From assembly GCA_013180625.2 (NCBI GenBank), contig SNVD02007062.1, positions 124,001 through 188,000 of the forward strand: a DNA stretch of 64,000 nucleotides, written 5' to 3'. Positions within the stretch are counted from its first letter, which is position 1; each line of letters starts with the position of its first letter. This DNA is from Boswellia sacra (Eukaryota > Streptophyta > Magnoliopsida > Sapindales > Burseraceae). The translations under genes were made by a program, and so were the position numbers. Shown in pieces: positions 45,866 to 59,091 of the stretch. Under the pieces are notes generated by a model. It searched no databases, had not been told where the DNA came from, and saw only the letters and a list, made by a program, of their open reading frames with translations.

Positions 45866-47322
45866 ATAGTGGATGCTCAAGGCATATGACCGGAGATGCC
45901 TCCAAATTTTCAAGATTAATCATGAATAAAAGAGGATATGTGACATTCGTTGATAATGCCAAAGGAAGGGTAATGGGACATGGTGATATTGGTAACCCTT
46001 CTTCACCTATTATTAAAGATGTTTTGCTTGTTCATGGTTTAAAACATGATTTGATTAGCATTAGTCAATGTGTGATAAGGGATATTTTGTTACTTTTGAG
46101 CCTAATAGATGTGTGATAAGGGATGTTAGTAACAATAAGACATTATTTATTGGTAATAGATGTGGTAATATTTATACAATTGATATTGATGTTAATGATA
46201 TGTAGAAAATTGTTTCATTGTTAATCATGATGCTTGGTTATGGCATAGAAGGTTAGGTCATGCTAGCATGGACACAATTTCAAAAAATTTCTAAAAATGA
46301 TTTAGTTGATGGTCTTCCAAAAATAAAATTTGAAAAGGATAAGATTTGTGATGCTTGTCAATTTGGAAAACAAGTGAGAACTGCTTTTAAACAAAAGAAA
46401 TTTATTTCAACAAATAAACCTCTACAATTACTTCATTTGGATTTATTTGGACCATCAATAATTCAAAGCCTTGGTGGAAAGTATTATGTTTTTGTTATTG
46501 TGGATGATTATTCAAGATTCACTTGGGTATTATTCTTGAAAACTAAAAATGAGGCCATACAAGCTTTTTCAAAATTTGCAAAAAGAGTCCAAAATCAAAA
46601 AGGATATTCTATTGTGTCCATTAGGAGTGATCATGGTAGTGAAGTAGACAATGTTGAATTTGAAAATCTTTGTGATGAAAATGGTGTTGAGCATAATTTT
46701 TCCTCACCTAGAACTCCACAACAAAATGGTGTTGTTGAAAGGAAAAATAGGACTATCCAAGAAATGGCTAGGACCATGTTACTTGAAAATAATTTGCCAA
46801 AATATTTTTGGGCCGAAGCCGTTAATACCGCATGCTTTATAATCAATAGAGTCCATATTAGAGCTTTAATAAAGAAAACTCCTTATGAACTTTGGAAAGG
46901 AAGAAAACCCAACATTGGATTTTTTAAAGTTTTGGATGTAAATGTTTTATTTTAAACATCAAGGATAACCTTGGAAAATTTTATGCAAAAGCCGATGTTG
47001 GAATTTTTGTTGGCTACTCCAACCATAGTAAAGCATATAGAGTTTTTAACAAAAAGACTCTTACTATTGAAGAATCTATGCATGTTGAATTTGATGAAAC
47101 TAATGTTATTTCTTCAAAGAATTTAGATGATGATATTGTTGAGGTAGAAAGGCAAATCAAGGAATCAAGGCTTGATGAAACGAGCCAAGATGAATTATAA
47201 CTTCAACAAGAAAAGCTTGTGGAAGTAAATGATTCTTCCCAAGAATTACCAAAGGAATGGAGATATGCAAAAGCTCACCATAAAAGCTCATTAAAGATCT
47301 CATTATTGGTGAACCATCACAA
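45860..47322 (+). pseudogene. copia protease and integrase, partly intact
   Basis: The protease active site YLDSGCSRHMTGD begins near 45862. Its frame later reaches a stop near 46115. The integrase block (46260-46955) is open for 231 codons and keeps CDACQFGKQV (end of the zinc-binding part), HLDLFGPS (Asp 1), IRSDHGSEVDN (Asp 2) and QQNGVVERKNRT (Glu), so the DDE triad is present. A frameshift near 46950 separates it from the following integrase C-terminal sequence (about 46955-47200). Confidence 0.85.
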
Positions 47323-47325
47323 GGT

Positions 47326-48765
47326 ATGAAAACTAGATCTTCTTTTAAGAACTTTTGTAATCATTTTGCTTTTGTCTCTCAATTTGAACCAAAATCTTTT
47401 AAAGAAGCCGAAAATGACGAAAGTTGGATTTTGGCTATGCAAGAAGAATTGAATCAATTTGAGAGAAATCAAGTTTGGGAATTAGTCCCTAGACCTAAAA
47501 ATCATTCTATTATAGACACTAAATGGATTTTTAGAAATAAAGTAGATGAAAATGGCACCATTATTAGAAACAAAGCTAGACTTGTTGCTCAAGGATACAA
47601 TCAAGAAGAAGGTATTGATTATGAGGAAACCTTTGCACCGGTTGCTAGATTCAAACCATGTTTTCAAAGTTAAAAAGGCACTTTATGGCTTGAAACAAGC
47701 ACCAAGAGCATGGTATGATAGATTGAGCAAATTTCTCATTGATAATGGTTTCGAAATGAAAAAAGTTGATACTACTCTTTTTGTTAAAACCAAAAATGAT
47801 GATTTATTAATTGTTCAAATCTATGTTGATGATATTATATTTGGTGCTACTAATGTCTCTATGTGTGAGGAATTTTCCAAGTGCATGCAACAAGAATTTG
47901 AAATGAGCTTAATGGGAGAATTAAATTTCTTCCTTGGACTTCAAATCAAGCAATCAATAGATGGGATCTTCATTAATCAAGCTAAATACACAAGAGATCT
48001 TCTCAAGAAGTTTGGCATGGATAATTCAAGGACATATAACACACCTATGGGTACATTAACCAAGCTTGACAAAGATGAGAAAGGAAAAGATGTTGAGGTA
48101 ACAAAATATCGAGGTATGATTGGCTCTCTTTTGTATTTAACTGCTAGTAGACCTGATATTATGTTTAGTGTGTGTATGTGTGCTAGATTTCAATCTTGTC
48201 CAAAGGAATCTCACCTTAAGGCTGTCAAAAGGATATTTAGATATCTTCTTGGAACCATAAATCTAGGTCTTTGGTATCCTAAGTGTGATAATTTTGATCT
48301 AATTAGTTATTCCGATGCGGACTTTGCTGGAAGTCTTCTTGATAGAAAGAGCACTAGTGGCTCTTGCCATTTTCTAGGACATGCATTAGTCTCATGGTTT
48401 AGTAGAAAACAAAATTCTGTTGCCTTATCAACCGCGGAAGCCGAGTATTTGCAGTAGGAAGTTGTTGTGCACAATCTCTTTGGATGAAACAAATTTTAAA
48501 AGATTATGGTGTGGTATTTGATCATATTCCCATCAAATGTGACAATACAAGTGCCATCAACATTTCAAAAAATCCATACAACACTCTAGGACTAAGCATA
48601 TAGAGATTAGACATCATTTTATTAGAGATCATATGCAAAAAGGTAATATTTCTTTAGAATTTGTTCCCACCGATAAACAATTAGCCGATATATTACTAAA
48701 CCCCTTAGTCAAGATAGATTTAGCATAATTAGAAGAGAATTAGGCATGTTGGATATGTCTTAATT
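47326..48765 (+). pseudogene. copia reverse transcriptase and RNase H with RT deletion
   Basis: The first block (47326-47670) covers [20 protein letters not shown] to ETFAPVARF. The next recognisable residues are [20 protein letters not shown], so about 60 codons, including the segment with the first catalytic Asp (normally in a DVKSAFLNG-type motif), are deleted and the frame shifts. The second block (to 48457) keeps YVDDIIFG, the LTASRPDIMF region and RNase H start (SYSDADFAGSLLDRKSTSGS). A single-base shift at about 48452 breaks RNase H after STAEAEYL. Its end (RRELGMLDMS, stop 48762) is still readable. Confidence 0.9.
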
Positions 48766-48978
48766 TTGCTTTAATATGATAGCATATGTTAAGGGGGAGA
48801 ATATATTTAGGGGGAGTAGTTAATTTGATTACATTTTTTGATGATAACAAAAGGGGGAGAAATAGTTGGATTGCTTATATTCATAACAAGTGCCATTCTT
48901 TTTGCTTATTGTTGATTTCATTTTCATTCTTGATTTTAGATATATATTTTAAAGCAATCAATGGTTTGTCATCATCAA

Positions 48979-48990
48979 AAAGGGGGAGAT
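48979..48990 (+). other. Polypurine tract of the copia element
   Basis: AAAAGGGGGAGAT abuts the 3' LTR. Similar GGGGGAGA tracts at about 48793, 48811 and 48853 may be secondary copies. Confidence 0.85.
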
Positions 48991-50860
48991 TGTTAGCCCT
49001 AAGGCTACATGATAATTTTGATGATAACAATACACATTGATTAATTGAGATTTACTAACATGTTTATTTATGTGCAAGAGTAAGATCATTGAAATAATTT
49101 TAAAATCAAGAAGAGGCTTATTAAAATGAAGTGTTGAAGCTAAGGAGAAGACTACATGTTAAAGGCACCAAAGTTTAAGAACAAGGATTGACTCAAGGAA
49201 TGTGACACATGAGCAATGTTCAATCAATTGGTCATATATATCTCTACAAATATCCAAATGACGTGATTCTTGAGCCTTTGGAAAGCTTACTCAATTTATA
49301 ACATTTCATATGTTTTAATGAAATTCAAATTTCAAGTGCAAGGTTGTCCAAATCATCATGTAAGTTGAAAGACAAATGGAAGCAGCTGACATGAGCACCA
49401 AATACTCTTTTGGATATATCTTGAGCTAGAAAAATCAAAATGACTTGATTCTTATGGCATTGGAAAGATAACTTAATGACGAACATTTTACATGTTTTGA
49501 AAAAATTCAAATTTCAAACAGAAGGCCGACATAATTGACATGCAATTCGGTGGACTGACACAAAGAAGAAAAATCAACTCACATGAGCACCGAATGGTGT
49601 TTTAGCCATATCTTAAGATAGAGATATCCAAATGCTTTTATTCTTAATGTTTTGGAAAGCTTATTCAAATATTCAGATCTTTCATGTTTTGAAGAAATTC
49701 AAATTTCAAATGGAAGGCTGACAGAATTATCATTCAATTTGGTGGACTGACACAAGAAAGAAAAATCAAGTCACATGAGCACCGAATGGTGTTTTGGCCA
49801 TATCTTGAGCTACAGATATCCAAATGACTTGATTATTAATGCGTTGGAAAGCTTATTCAAATGTACAAATCTTTTATGTTTTGCAGATTTTCAAATTTCA
49901 AACGGAACATTGACAAAAATGGAAGACAAGATTACGGTTTTTATGGTGGGCAGAAAATTTGGAGTTGGTGTCTTCACTTGATTAAGTTCATCTCATTTGC
50001 CTATAAAAGGAGCCATTCTCCCATGCATTCAAGGAAGTGCAAGAGAAGCATTTTATCAAGCAAAAAGCAAGAGAAATATCAAGTCTAGAGAGCTTTTATA
50101 TTATTTATCTACTCTTTGAAGAGAGTTATACTTTTGTTGTAAAAATTATCTTTGTTCTTGTATTGTGGTGAGAGTGAGATATTATTGTAAAGGATAATAG
50201 TTATCCTTGAGAGAACTCTTGTTGTGTGTTATCAAGAGTTGAAGGAAGTTGCCTTGGTGAGGTTGTTCATCAAGAAGAACTCTTGGTGTGGTGTTATCAA
50301 GGGTTGAAGGAAGTTGCCTTGGTGAGGTTGTTCATCAAGAAGAACTCTTGGTGTGGTGTTATCAAGGGTTGAAGGAAGTTGCCTTGGTGAGGTTGTTCAT
50401 CAAGAAGAACTCTTGGTGTGGTGTTATCAAGGTTGAAGGAAGTTGCCTTGGTGAGGTTGTTCATCAAGAAGAACTCTTGGTGTGGTGTTATCAAGAGTTG
50501 AAGAAAAAGTCTTGGTGAGGTTGTTCATCAAGCAAGTTGTAAAGATTTCTACAACTTAGTGGAAAGCTTAGCTCGTGGAGCTAGGAGCCCGTGGACGTAG
50601 GCAAGGTTTGCCGAACCACGTAAATTGAGTTTGCACTCTCTCTATCCCTTTCCTCTTTACATTTACTTGCACTTGTGATTGTTCATCATTATTATTCTTT
50701 TGATTGCATCTTTGATAAATTCTAATTTCATCTTCTTCACCTTTATTTTCAAAGAAAGAGTGAACTAATTTTGATCTTTCAAGAAAAGTTTTCTAAATCC
50801 GTTTTGATAAATAAAAACCCAATTCACCCCCCCTCTTGGGTTGCCATACCTGGGTCAACA
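48991..50860 (+). repeat. 3' LTR of the copia element
   Basis: Near-identical to 42180-44048, with scattered substitutions and small indels (for example in the 65 bp array and around 49400). The array of 65 bp units is at 50213-50533 and the TATA box at 50002-50008. Confidence 0.95.
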
Positions 50861-50865
50861 GAAGC

Positions 50866-51164
50866 TTCTTCCAATTTCTTAAGATTGAATTTTCCACTCT
50901 AAACTTTCTTGGCACCAAATAGAACAACATATCTTGCTCTATACCAAAGAGTACTGCAATACTCTTTCAAGAATTCCTCCTTCAAGTTGGTTATTTCTCT
51001 ATGCTTGGGAAATTTCCCAAGGATCGAGCTTTTGCTTCTAAGGCTTGAAGCTTGAGCTATATTTCCCACAGTTTTTTTTTTTTTTTGCCAAAGTTAGTTT
51101 TGCTTTCAACTCATACAGAGCTAGCTTGAGGTATACTTAATGTCCATCGATCGAACCTATTGAT

Positions 51165-51195
<31 letters not shown>

Positions 51196-52001
51196 GACAT
51201 AAATTTCTAATCCTTGATCTTATCAAATCCAATGGTTGAGATTAAAAGTAAAAAAAAAATTGTATTTGATGCTCCTAACCCATCAATCATCTTAGCCATT
51301 AGATTTTGTAGATCAATTATTCAAATTTGTGTTCAGTTTTGTGTCAAGAAATTTGTGCATGTGTGTGTGTGTGTGTTTTTTTTTTTTTGTGTTTTAAAGA
51401 CGAGGTACCTAAGAAGCTTGAGTTATGTTTCACGTCCTGGATGAAGACTCAAAAGGTCTTAAGTGCTCAAAATGCAAAGCTTTTTCATTGACTTTTGTTG
51501 ACTAGGCCCACAGCAGTATTAGTAACTAGAACCTGAGAGCATCAACTCCCTCACCCATTAGTAAGAATTGAGGCGGGACGGGGAATTCTCACTTACTATT
51601 GACGATTGCCATTTAGAATTTTAAAGTTTACTCATTATATCTTCTAATTGATATTAAAAAAGCATGTCATTGAAAGGAAAGTTTATAGCAATAAATAAAG
51701 AATAGTTACTCAAAAAATAAAAAAAAAACGAAACTACGTATTTAATTTGTATTTTGAAGTGAAACCTTGTCTTAAAAGGAAAGAAAAAAGAAAAGCGAAC
51801 TTTCATGATCTCTAATTATTTAGTGGAAAAAAAGTGAAGAGAAAAAAACAGTATAACATTAATTTAAAATGGATTAATACTATATATTAATTTTGTGGCG
51901 CCAACTAGGTTAAAAGTTGTCCCACCCCATATAATCGCAGATTATAAATTTAAACCAATATCCACCCAAATCTACCTTATTGCGGTGGATCCCCATCAGT
52001 T
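50866..52001. other. Spacer with simple repeats and a MITE
   Basis: No gene recognised. (TA)n at about 51166-51188, (TG)n followed by T run at about 51360-51389, poly-T at about 51071. The left target flank of the copia element (cut off at 42179) continues here. Confidence 0.55.
51190..51370. mobile_element. Fold-back MITE, family B, copy 3
   Basis: AAATCCAATGGTTGAGATTA and the inverted CAATCATCTTAGCCATTAGA region match the centre of 41757-41955 in the opposite orientation. Ends are blurred by the adjoining TA and TG repeats. Confidence 0.5.
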
Positions 52002-52770
52002 CACTACAAGAAAATAACTTTTTAGCTACTAATAAAGTTGGTCGCCAAAAACAATTTTAGCTACCAATAAAGTGGTCGCCGAAAGATGCAGCGACGAAAA
52101 TAAGTTGGTCACTAAATGGTCGCGCTAGCCTCGTGGCAAAAAATCATAGCGACGAAATTTGTATGTCGTCGCCAACCATAACTTAGCGACTGATGTTGGT
52201 CGCTGTAGGTAAAGATTGAGCCACCGCAAGTGGTCACTGAATGCTGACATTCTGCTACCACCGTTTCGTCGCCGATTCATCAAATTCAATGATGACATTT
52301 GCGTTGCCAAATATGTAATTTGGTTGCCGAATATCCTTAATGGAGACGATATTTTCATATAGCGACGAATAATTTTGGTTGCTGATTGCTTAATTTAGTG
52401 ATGAAAGTTAGTCGCTGTAGATACATATTAGGCGACCATATTTGGTTGCTGGATGTCAACATTTGGCTACCAATATTTCGTAGCTGATTCATGATATATA
52501 GTGACGACATATTGGTTGCTGAATTTATGAAATTTGGTCGCCAAATGTCCTAAACTTTGATACCTTTGGAGACGCTATACTATATATAGAGACGAAGGAT
52601 TTGGTTGCTGATTGTGTAATTTGGCTACCAATATTGGTCGCAGAAGGTACAGTACAATTGGTGTTTTATGCAAATTGTTGGTCGCAGAACAAATTTGGTA
52701 TTGGAATGTTGAAGGCAAGAAGCCTCTAATTTTCTAACGGCTATTACATTGGTCGCTAAAAAGTCCGTTA
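52002..52770. repeat. Left subterminal repeats of the CACTA element
   Basis: Roughly 25 copies of GGTCGCC/TTGGTCGC/GCGACGAA variants occur in both orientations, the usual binding-site region for a TNPA-type protein in En/Spm elements. Confidence 0.8.
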
Positions 52771-53136
52771 TCCAGGCTGATCAAATTATTTTTTAAATTA
52801 TTTTGGCTTTCAAAAAAATTTGACATTGATATTTGTATAATTTACCATAAATTATTTTTGATGAAATTTTATATTCGTCACAATACATTTGTAAGACAAA
52901 GAATCATTGAATCAAATATATACATGACCTAAAAAATTGTAGCACAAAAATCAAGTATTCATCTAAACTTGAAACAAAAGTAACAGAGAATCCTATAAGA
53001 CAAAATATACATGACCAAAAAAATTGTAACACAAAATATCCATGCCAATAGTAGGATGGTAGTGATATCCATAACAAAAACAAATCCCATTATATAATTT
53101 TAATGCCAAAAACATAATAAGATGGTAGTGATGAAA

Positions 53137-55270
53137 CTATGGTGGTGGTGATGATCTATGTGATGATGATGAAGCAAACTGACCAGGAGCCAAAGTTTGT
53201 AAATAAGTCTCAATTGATTGAAACTTAGCCTTCAAATCAGTTATCTCAGTCTGTTGTGTTTTTATCAAAGACTGTGCTTCAACCAACTCAGATCGGGTGG
53301 ATTGTGGCTCAGCTTGTTGTGTCTCTATCTTAGTGAGGAATTCTTGATGAATGATAGATGAAGTCATTGCGTTACCATGAGAACCTTGTATATGCACTCC
53401 CAATCCTTTAACATATCCAGATTTCTTTCCCAAGATTCTTTGAGACATCTCAACCCACTATATTCTGTCTCCCTTTGACCATTTGAATCCTCCAACTGAC
53501 ATAACTCTTGCTACAAATTTAAAAACATAAATGGTGAATCAAATTGAAGAAATAAATATAAAATATTAAAAGAATTAAATAAAAATATAAATAGATTTAC
53601 ATATTTCTCCCGTGCAACATCATTAATCCATCCTTTTTTTGTAGTATGATGAGTAGATTGAAAAAGATCTGAAAAGCATTGTGTCTCACTCAAGCGCTAC
53701 AAAAATGTAAACAAATGTAAAAGAATTTGTTAAAGTATACATTTTGTAACAATAATAATAACAAAAATTAGCTAGAAGTTAATAGATTAATTTTACCATA
53801 GAGTTATTTGAACGATGAGATGAAAAAGATTTGCACCCCCCACGATGATTGAAAGGGAGTTTTTCCCTATTTTTTGCATTAGTTTCACATTTTTCCTAAA
53901 TCATATATAGATACATAACATGTTAGTATAAAAAAGTTTACAATAAAACAATTTCAAAATATTTCAGCAAAGCTTCTTTTGATTTTATAATAAATATCAA
54001 GAAACCTGTAATACTGTAAAATTGAGCACTTCTTAATAATCATAAAATAAAGAATTACTTGGAACCTCTTGTTCCACAACTTCATCATCAAACTCTCAAA
54101 TATTTTTGAGTTTAAAATAGCATGCAAAGATAATGAAAACAACTTAAATGTATTCCAAAATGCAATTCACGAACTCATCATTATACTACATCTCATGTCA
54201 TGGATAAAACGTTCAACCTAACATAAATAATTGAATATAAGCACCTATGAGAAATTTAATAAATTAAGCATTCCTTAACAATATCAAAACATAAAGGAAA
54301 AACATGGAATCTCTAGTTCCACAATATCATCAAATTGAGATTTTTTTTTTCCATTTAACAATAGCAAACAAAGTTAATAAAAACAAGTTAAAGATTATAA
54401 AATCCAATTCTCAAACTCACCAATATACTATATTTAATGTCATGGATAGAAGGTTCTATGTAACATAAGCAGCAATCACTAAGAATAAAATATAAAGATT
54501 TTACCTTATGCTTCGTAGTAGACCATAAATCACATAAGTACTCCCAGTCTTCCTCATGAACACCAGGTGGTGGATGTGATCGTGCTTCCTGATTTGCCCC
54601 CATATTTTCAAATTCCTTCTTCAAATCATAGCGATAGTCTTTGTAACGACCACTCATAAGTTCATTAAGGCAAAGAATAACATGTTCTTGACTTAAATCT
54701 AAGTCAAAATTCACCTATATTATGAAAAAAAAAACACACATAAGGTCAATCAATTACAAATTAATAAATAAAATACATGGATATCATCATTGTTTAAAAT
54801 TGTTGTTAAACATACTAGAAGACGATCGAATAACTCTGAGCGATCTTTGCAAGGTATCTTTGTCCACGACAAATGATTTTGTCGAGCAGATTTTCTAACA
54901 ATGATCCCACATTCAGAGGAAAGCTTATTTGCACTCTTTCCCTCAGCTTTCCAAGGTTCTTTTGAAATTTCCACAACTAATTTATCTGTTTGAGTTACTT
55001 GTTTATCAATTCCCACAGATCGAGTAGGACCACGAGTGTTGCGTTGTATAGGGTGCGAACCTACAAAACATATCATTTTAATGAGAAATGATACTTTTAA
55101 ATGTTTCTATGTATAAAAAAAAAGCATGAGTTTGACTAAAAAATTTTAAGCCAACTTACCTGTGCCACTCAAAGGTTGAGTAGGATTTTGTGTAACCTCA
55201 TCTGCGTGAGCACTTATGTTAACAGAAGAGGTGCTCGCAAACTTTGCTTTTTACGTACACCAGGAGGCAT
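53137..55270 (-). pseudogene. TNPA-type CACTA protein (Transposase_24/Ptta), decayed
   Basis: The start at 55270 reads MPPGVRKK, then a frameshift is needed to continue (ASTSSVNISAHADEVTQN). Exon-like blocks follow: 55063-54810 (CGIIVRKSARQNHLSWTKIP), 54714-54490 (FDLDLSQEHVILCLNELMSG, EEDWEYLCDLW), 53693-53600 (HHTTKKGWINDVAREKY) and 53520-53137 (SQRILGKKSGYVKGLGV, then a Gln-rich coiled-coil). These match the plant Ptta/En/Spm family, which binds subterminal repeats. Intron-sized gaps separate the blocks. The early frameshift suggests loss of function unless splicing avoids it. Confidence 0.75.
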
Positions 55271-55411
55271 CTAAAACACATACCACATAACATTAATAGT
55301 TATACATATAAATAGGCATGAAAAGAGAAAATTAATACTTAAACATAAATACAACTATGGCAAAGATGCAAAGTTTTACGCATAAAATTCAATTTCCATG
55401 AAAAATTACCA

Positions 55412-58400
55412 TTAATCTGATTCAACATCAATATCATCTTCAGATTGTAGTAATTCTTCATTATCACTTTCATGATTTGATAGAACTTCATCATCCTCAT
55501 CTTGTGTATCACATATGAAGTCGTCTAAGTCATCTTTTCCTTGACTTGTGCTTAATCCCAAACTTTGATCATTAAGTTCATCTGGTTCGACATTATTTCT
55601 ATTGAACACTCTAACTTCTAAGTCATCTTCTTCAACTAAGAAGACATAATATTCTGCTCCCTCATCTTGGCAGTGTAGGTCATTTTCAAAAACTTCGTTA
55701 ATGTCATCTTGTTCTTCATTTAGCTCATTTTTCTCTTGTGTATCCCATAACCCTCTTCGATCTATTTTATCCACAACTTTCCACCCTTCACCAAGTTTTG
55801 CATCATCAATAAACATTACTTGTTGTGCTTGAGATGCAAGAATAAAAGAATCTTCATCATACCATGCTCGGGTAGTATTAACAGATACAAGATGGTAATC
55901 ATGACGAATCCTTTTCTTTTTTGGATTTATGTCAAACCACTTGCATTGAAATAAAGTGACTCGATTTGTGGAACCATACCTTAAGTTTATGACATTTGAC
56001 AATGTCCCATAAAATTCTATTTCTAGATCTTCATGTTCACCCAATACTACTATTCCACAGTTTTGAGTTGTTAATCTTTGATCTCTCTCTTCAATAACAT
56101 AATGCACTCCATTAACATCACATTCTGAAATGTATTTATCCTAAAGTCAACCCCAGTTGCCAATATGTACAAAGGATCATTCTTTGTTGTCAACCCCTGA
56201 GAAAGTAACTCCTTCATCTATATATTAATAAATAAAATCAGTATACGTTTTATTCTTTATAAAAAACAATTCATATTAGTAAGCGGTACTACACTACTTA
56301 CATGTTTGTCGAACCACTCTGGAAAGCTCTTTTGTTGTTCTATGTTTAAATTTGTTATAACTTGCCTTTGCAACAAATTAATATGCTCACTACATAAGAG
56401 TTTTGATGCATGTTAGGACAATTATGTGTAACTTACATATAAAATGGAATACATAGTGTAAATCAAATATTTTATAAGATGACTTACTTTAAGTATGGTT
56501 GCACCTCCTCACAATTGTTTAAGACGTACCAATGGAGTTTGTTAATCTCTTGTACAGATAACATTTTCATTTTTGAGGCTTCTAGAGGTACAGCATTTTG
56601 AGAGAAAACTGATATTCCTCGATTACATTGTCCACGGTCATTGATTTGCTCAACATGAGTGAACTTTGTTTCAATTTGATTTAAATACATAGAACAAAAA
56701 TTGTTACACTCATTACGAATGTAACCTTTTTCAATTGATGCCTCAGGATGAGCTTTGTTCCCAACATAAGTCTTATATTTGCCCAAAAGCCTATATATTT
56801 TATAAAGATTAATTAGCAAATTGCATTATTATACTATTAGGAGGAATTACAATGATTTATATTGCTCAACAAGATAAAAAAAATTACCTCTCAATTGGAT
56901 ACATCCACCTAAATCCAACTGGACCCCCATATTTTGCCTCTTGCAACAAATGTACTGTCAAATCCACCATTATGTCAAAGAATGCTGGTGGAAAGATTCG
57001 TTCAAATTTGCAAAGTATGAGCATAATTCCTTTCTCTAGATCTTCTAATTTTGACATTTATTGTTTTGGCACATAATTGTCGAAAAAAGTTACATAATTC
57101 TACAACAGTTGAGCATATATCCTTCTGTAAGTATGGACGTATTCCTATTGGGAGGAGTCTTTCCAATAGTATGTGACAATCATGACTTTTGAGGCCTAAT
57201 AATTTATCTTCTTTGACATCCACACACTTTGTAATGTTTGAGGCATATCCATCAGGAAACTTGATCGATGATAGAAACTGACAAAATTCTTTTCTTTCAG
57301 TTGAAGTTAATGTGTAACATGCATAGGCTTCAAAATTTGATTACCTTGATATTGCAAATGCAACTCTGGTCTAAGACATATCTTTTAGGTCAAGTCTTGC
57401 CTTCTTAGTATCTTTAGTCTTCCCATCAATATTCAATAAAGTCCCAACAATACTGTCACATATATTCTTCTCAATATGCATGACATCCAAATTGTGACGC
57501 ATCTTTAACTTTGCCCAATACTCCAACTCAAAAAATATGCTTTTCTTAGTCCAATTTAAATCTTCAACTCTTCGTTTTCTTTTTCTATTTGTATTTTTTG
57601 GATTCTTCCCCAACTTCAACTCATTAAATCCATCGGTTGCAAGACCTAACCTCACATTGGGTGGATCTTGTGCAAACCACGGATATAAGTTGTCAAAATC
57701 TTTCCATGCTTCACCATCAGCTGGATGCCTCAAAACACCTTCCTTAACCACTCGCTTCTCTTTGTGCCATCTCATGTCATTAGCTGTATATTGTGACATA
57801 ATTAGTCGTTGCAATTTGATTTTAAGGGGAAATATCGTAAAATTTTTTGTGCCACCTTATTCCCTTTACCAGTATAGGGTTTGTATCGTGGTTCATCACA
57901 TACTGGGCACCTCTCATACAACTCATTTTCCTTCCAAAACAAAGCGCAATCATATTTGCATGCATGAATAACTTCATACCCTAAGCCCAAGTCCTTTAAC
58001 ATCTTCTTTGCATCATATGTTGACTTTGGTAGATTATTATCATTAGGTAAAGTATTCTTCAATAATTGAAGCAACATTCCAATTGTTAAGAACTTTTACA
58101 TGCATCAATTTCAATACAAAATTCAATGTTGACATCTTAACCCCAGGAAACAGACTCCTTTTTGCTTCATTCAACAAACTAAAGTAACTATGAACCTCTT
58201 CATCTGCTTCATCACAACGGATTATTGTATTCTCTTCGTTGGATGGTTTTGAGTGAAATGTTTCCATGAATGATGGACCATATATGTCATGTATCAGTTT
58301 ATACATCTCATCATCCTCATCCTCAATATTCACATCATTATCAACTCTCGGTACTCCATTTATATAATTTATGCTACTAGTAGTCCCAAAGTCAAGTTCT

Positions 58401-58629
58401 TCCCCATGATATATCCATTTTTGGTAATTTGGTGATATCCCTGGTTTGTATAAGTGGGTTTCAACAACATCCAAGGATTTCCAAAAGAAATTTTGAGAAT
58501 GTCGACAAGGACAGCGAACTTCCCCATTCTCATTCAAATAATTTTTTGCAACAACCATAAATGACTTTACACCATCAACATATTCCTTACAAAGTCTATT
58601 TGGAAGTCGAGTCTAAGATCTATCCATTA
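55412..58629 (-). pseudogene. TNPD-type CACTA transposase, deleted
   Basis: The start at 58629 reads MDRS followed by a stop where tryptophan is usual. Transposase-associated domain: NGEVRCPCRHSQN and SLDVVETHLYKPGISPNYQK. Transposase_21 part: LPKSTYDAKKMLKDLGLGY, CPVCDEPRYK, then RHPADGEAWKDFDNLYPWFA and VRLGLATDGFN, at which point the sequence jumps to ELKLGKNPKN, so the catalytic middle is deleted (around 57625). DUF4218: KLLGLKSHDCHILLERLLPI and RLLGKYKTYVGNKAHPEASI. DUF4216 C-terminus: 56107-55412 ending in an acidic tail. This is an old, inactive CACTA transposase gene. Confidence 0.85.
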
Positions 58630-59091
58630 TCGGCCGTGATAAGCATATAGTTTTTGTTATTCTAACAGGTTGTAAACCTACACTTAACTTTTAGTTCATA
58701 CATGTCTACAGAGAATATAAAAGGATATGAATCCATGCTTAAGAGTAATATGCAACACATGCATGGATATATAGACTATAAGCAATCATTAAGACAGCTA
58801 TAACTAATAGCCAATACATGTTTATTTATAGAATAATCAATAAGCTAGGCTAATAGAAAAATTTAATACATGTTAATGTATAAATAGAATAAAAACATAC
58901 CTAAAAAAATACAATGCTTTCCTTGACACTTAGCACTCAATAAAAGATTTGTAAAACCTTCTTCACCACCAGCTTATGCTCCAAAGCTGTACAAAAAATA
59001 ATTTAAAAATCATCTCAAAAGTTATAGGTAATCATAATTGAGGCACTATTAAGTCGGCAAAAATTTACATTTTAATTCATATATAGACAAG
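58630..59091. other. Sequence upstream of TNPD, no CACTA end visible
   Basis: AT-rich, without TTGGTCGC-type subterminal repeats or a terminus. It would be the 5' flank of TNPD in an intact element. Confidence 0.5.

Larger units (their letters stand above)
42180..50860 (+). mobile_element. Complete-structure Ty1/copia element, 8.7 kb
   Basis: Two long LTRs (42180-44048 and 48991-50860), primer site for initiator tRNA-Met (44051), polypurine tract (48979) and a perfect 5 bp duplication GAAGC (42175-42179 and 50861-50865). Gag, protease, integrase, RT and RNase H follow the copia order. Repeated GGGGGAGA tracts before the 3' LTR and the gag style suggest a SIRE-like lineage, but this is uncertain. 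The LTRs are very similar with scattered differences. The polyprotein is disrupted in several places. Confidence 0.95.
52002..59091 (-). mobile_element. CACTA (En/Spm) element, right end not found
   Basis: It begins CACTACAAGAAAATAACTTT at 52002, the canonical CACTA terminus, followed by a subterminal block of TTGGTCGC motifs. TNPA- and TNPD-type pseudogenes on the - strand fill 53137-58629. The expected inverse terminus (ending TTGTAGTG) was not found before the hAT-like element at 59092, so the end given is only the limit of unassigned sequence. The element is truncated or its right end has been lost. Confidence 0.85.

Noticed and set aside
50288..50518. Open frame with repeated LGEVVHQEELLVWCY segments
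   Set aside because: It is a read-through of the 65 bp repeats inside the copia 3' LTR. There is no frame in the 5' LTR copy with the same continuity.
51895..51910. GTGGCGCCAACTAGG, similar to a retrotransposon primer site
   Set aside because: It is not preceded by an LTR end and no gag or LTR features follow.
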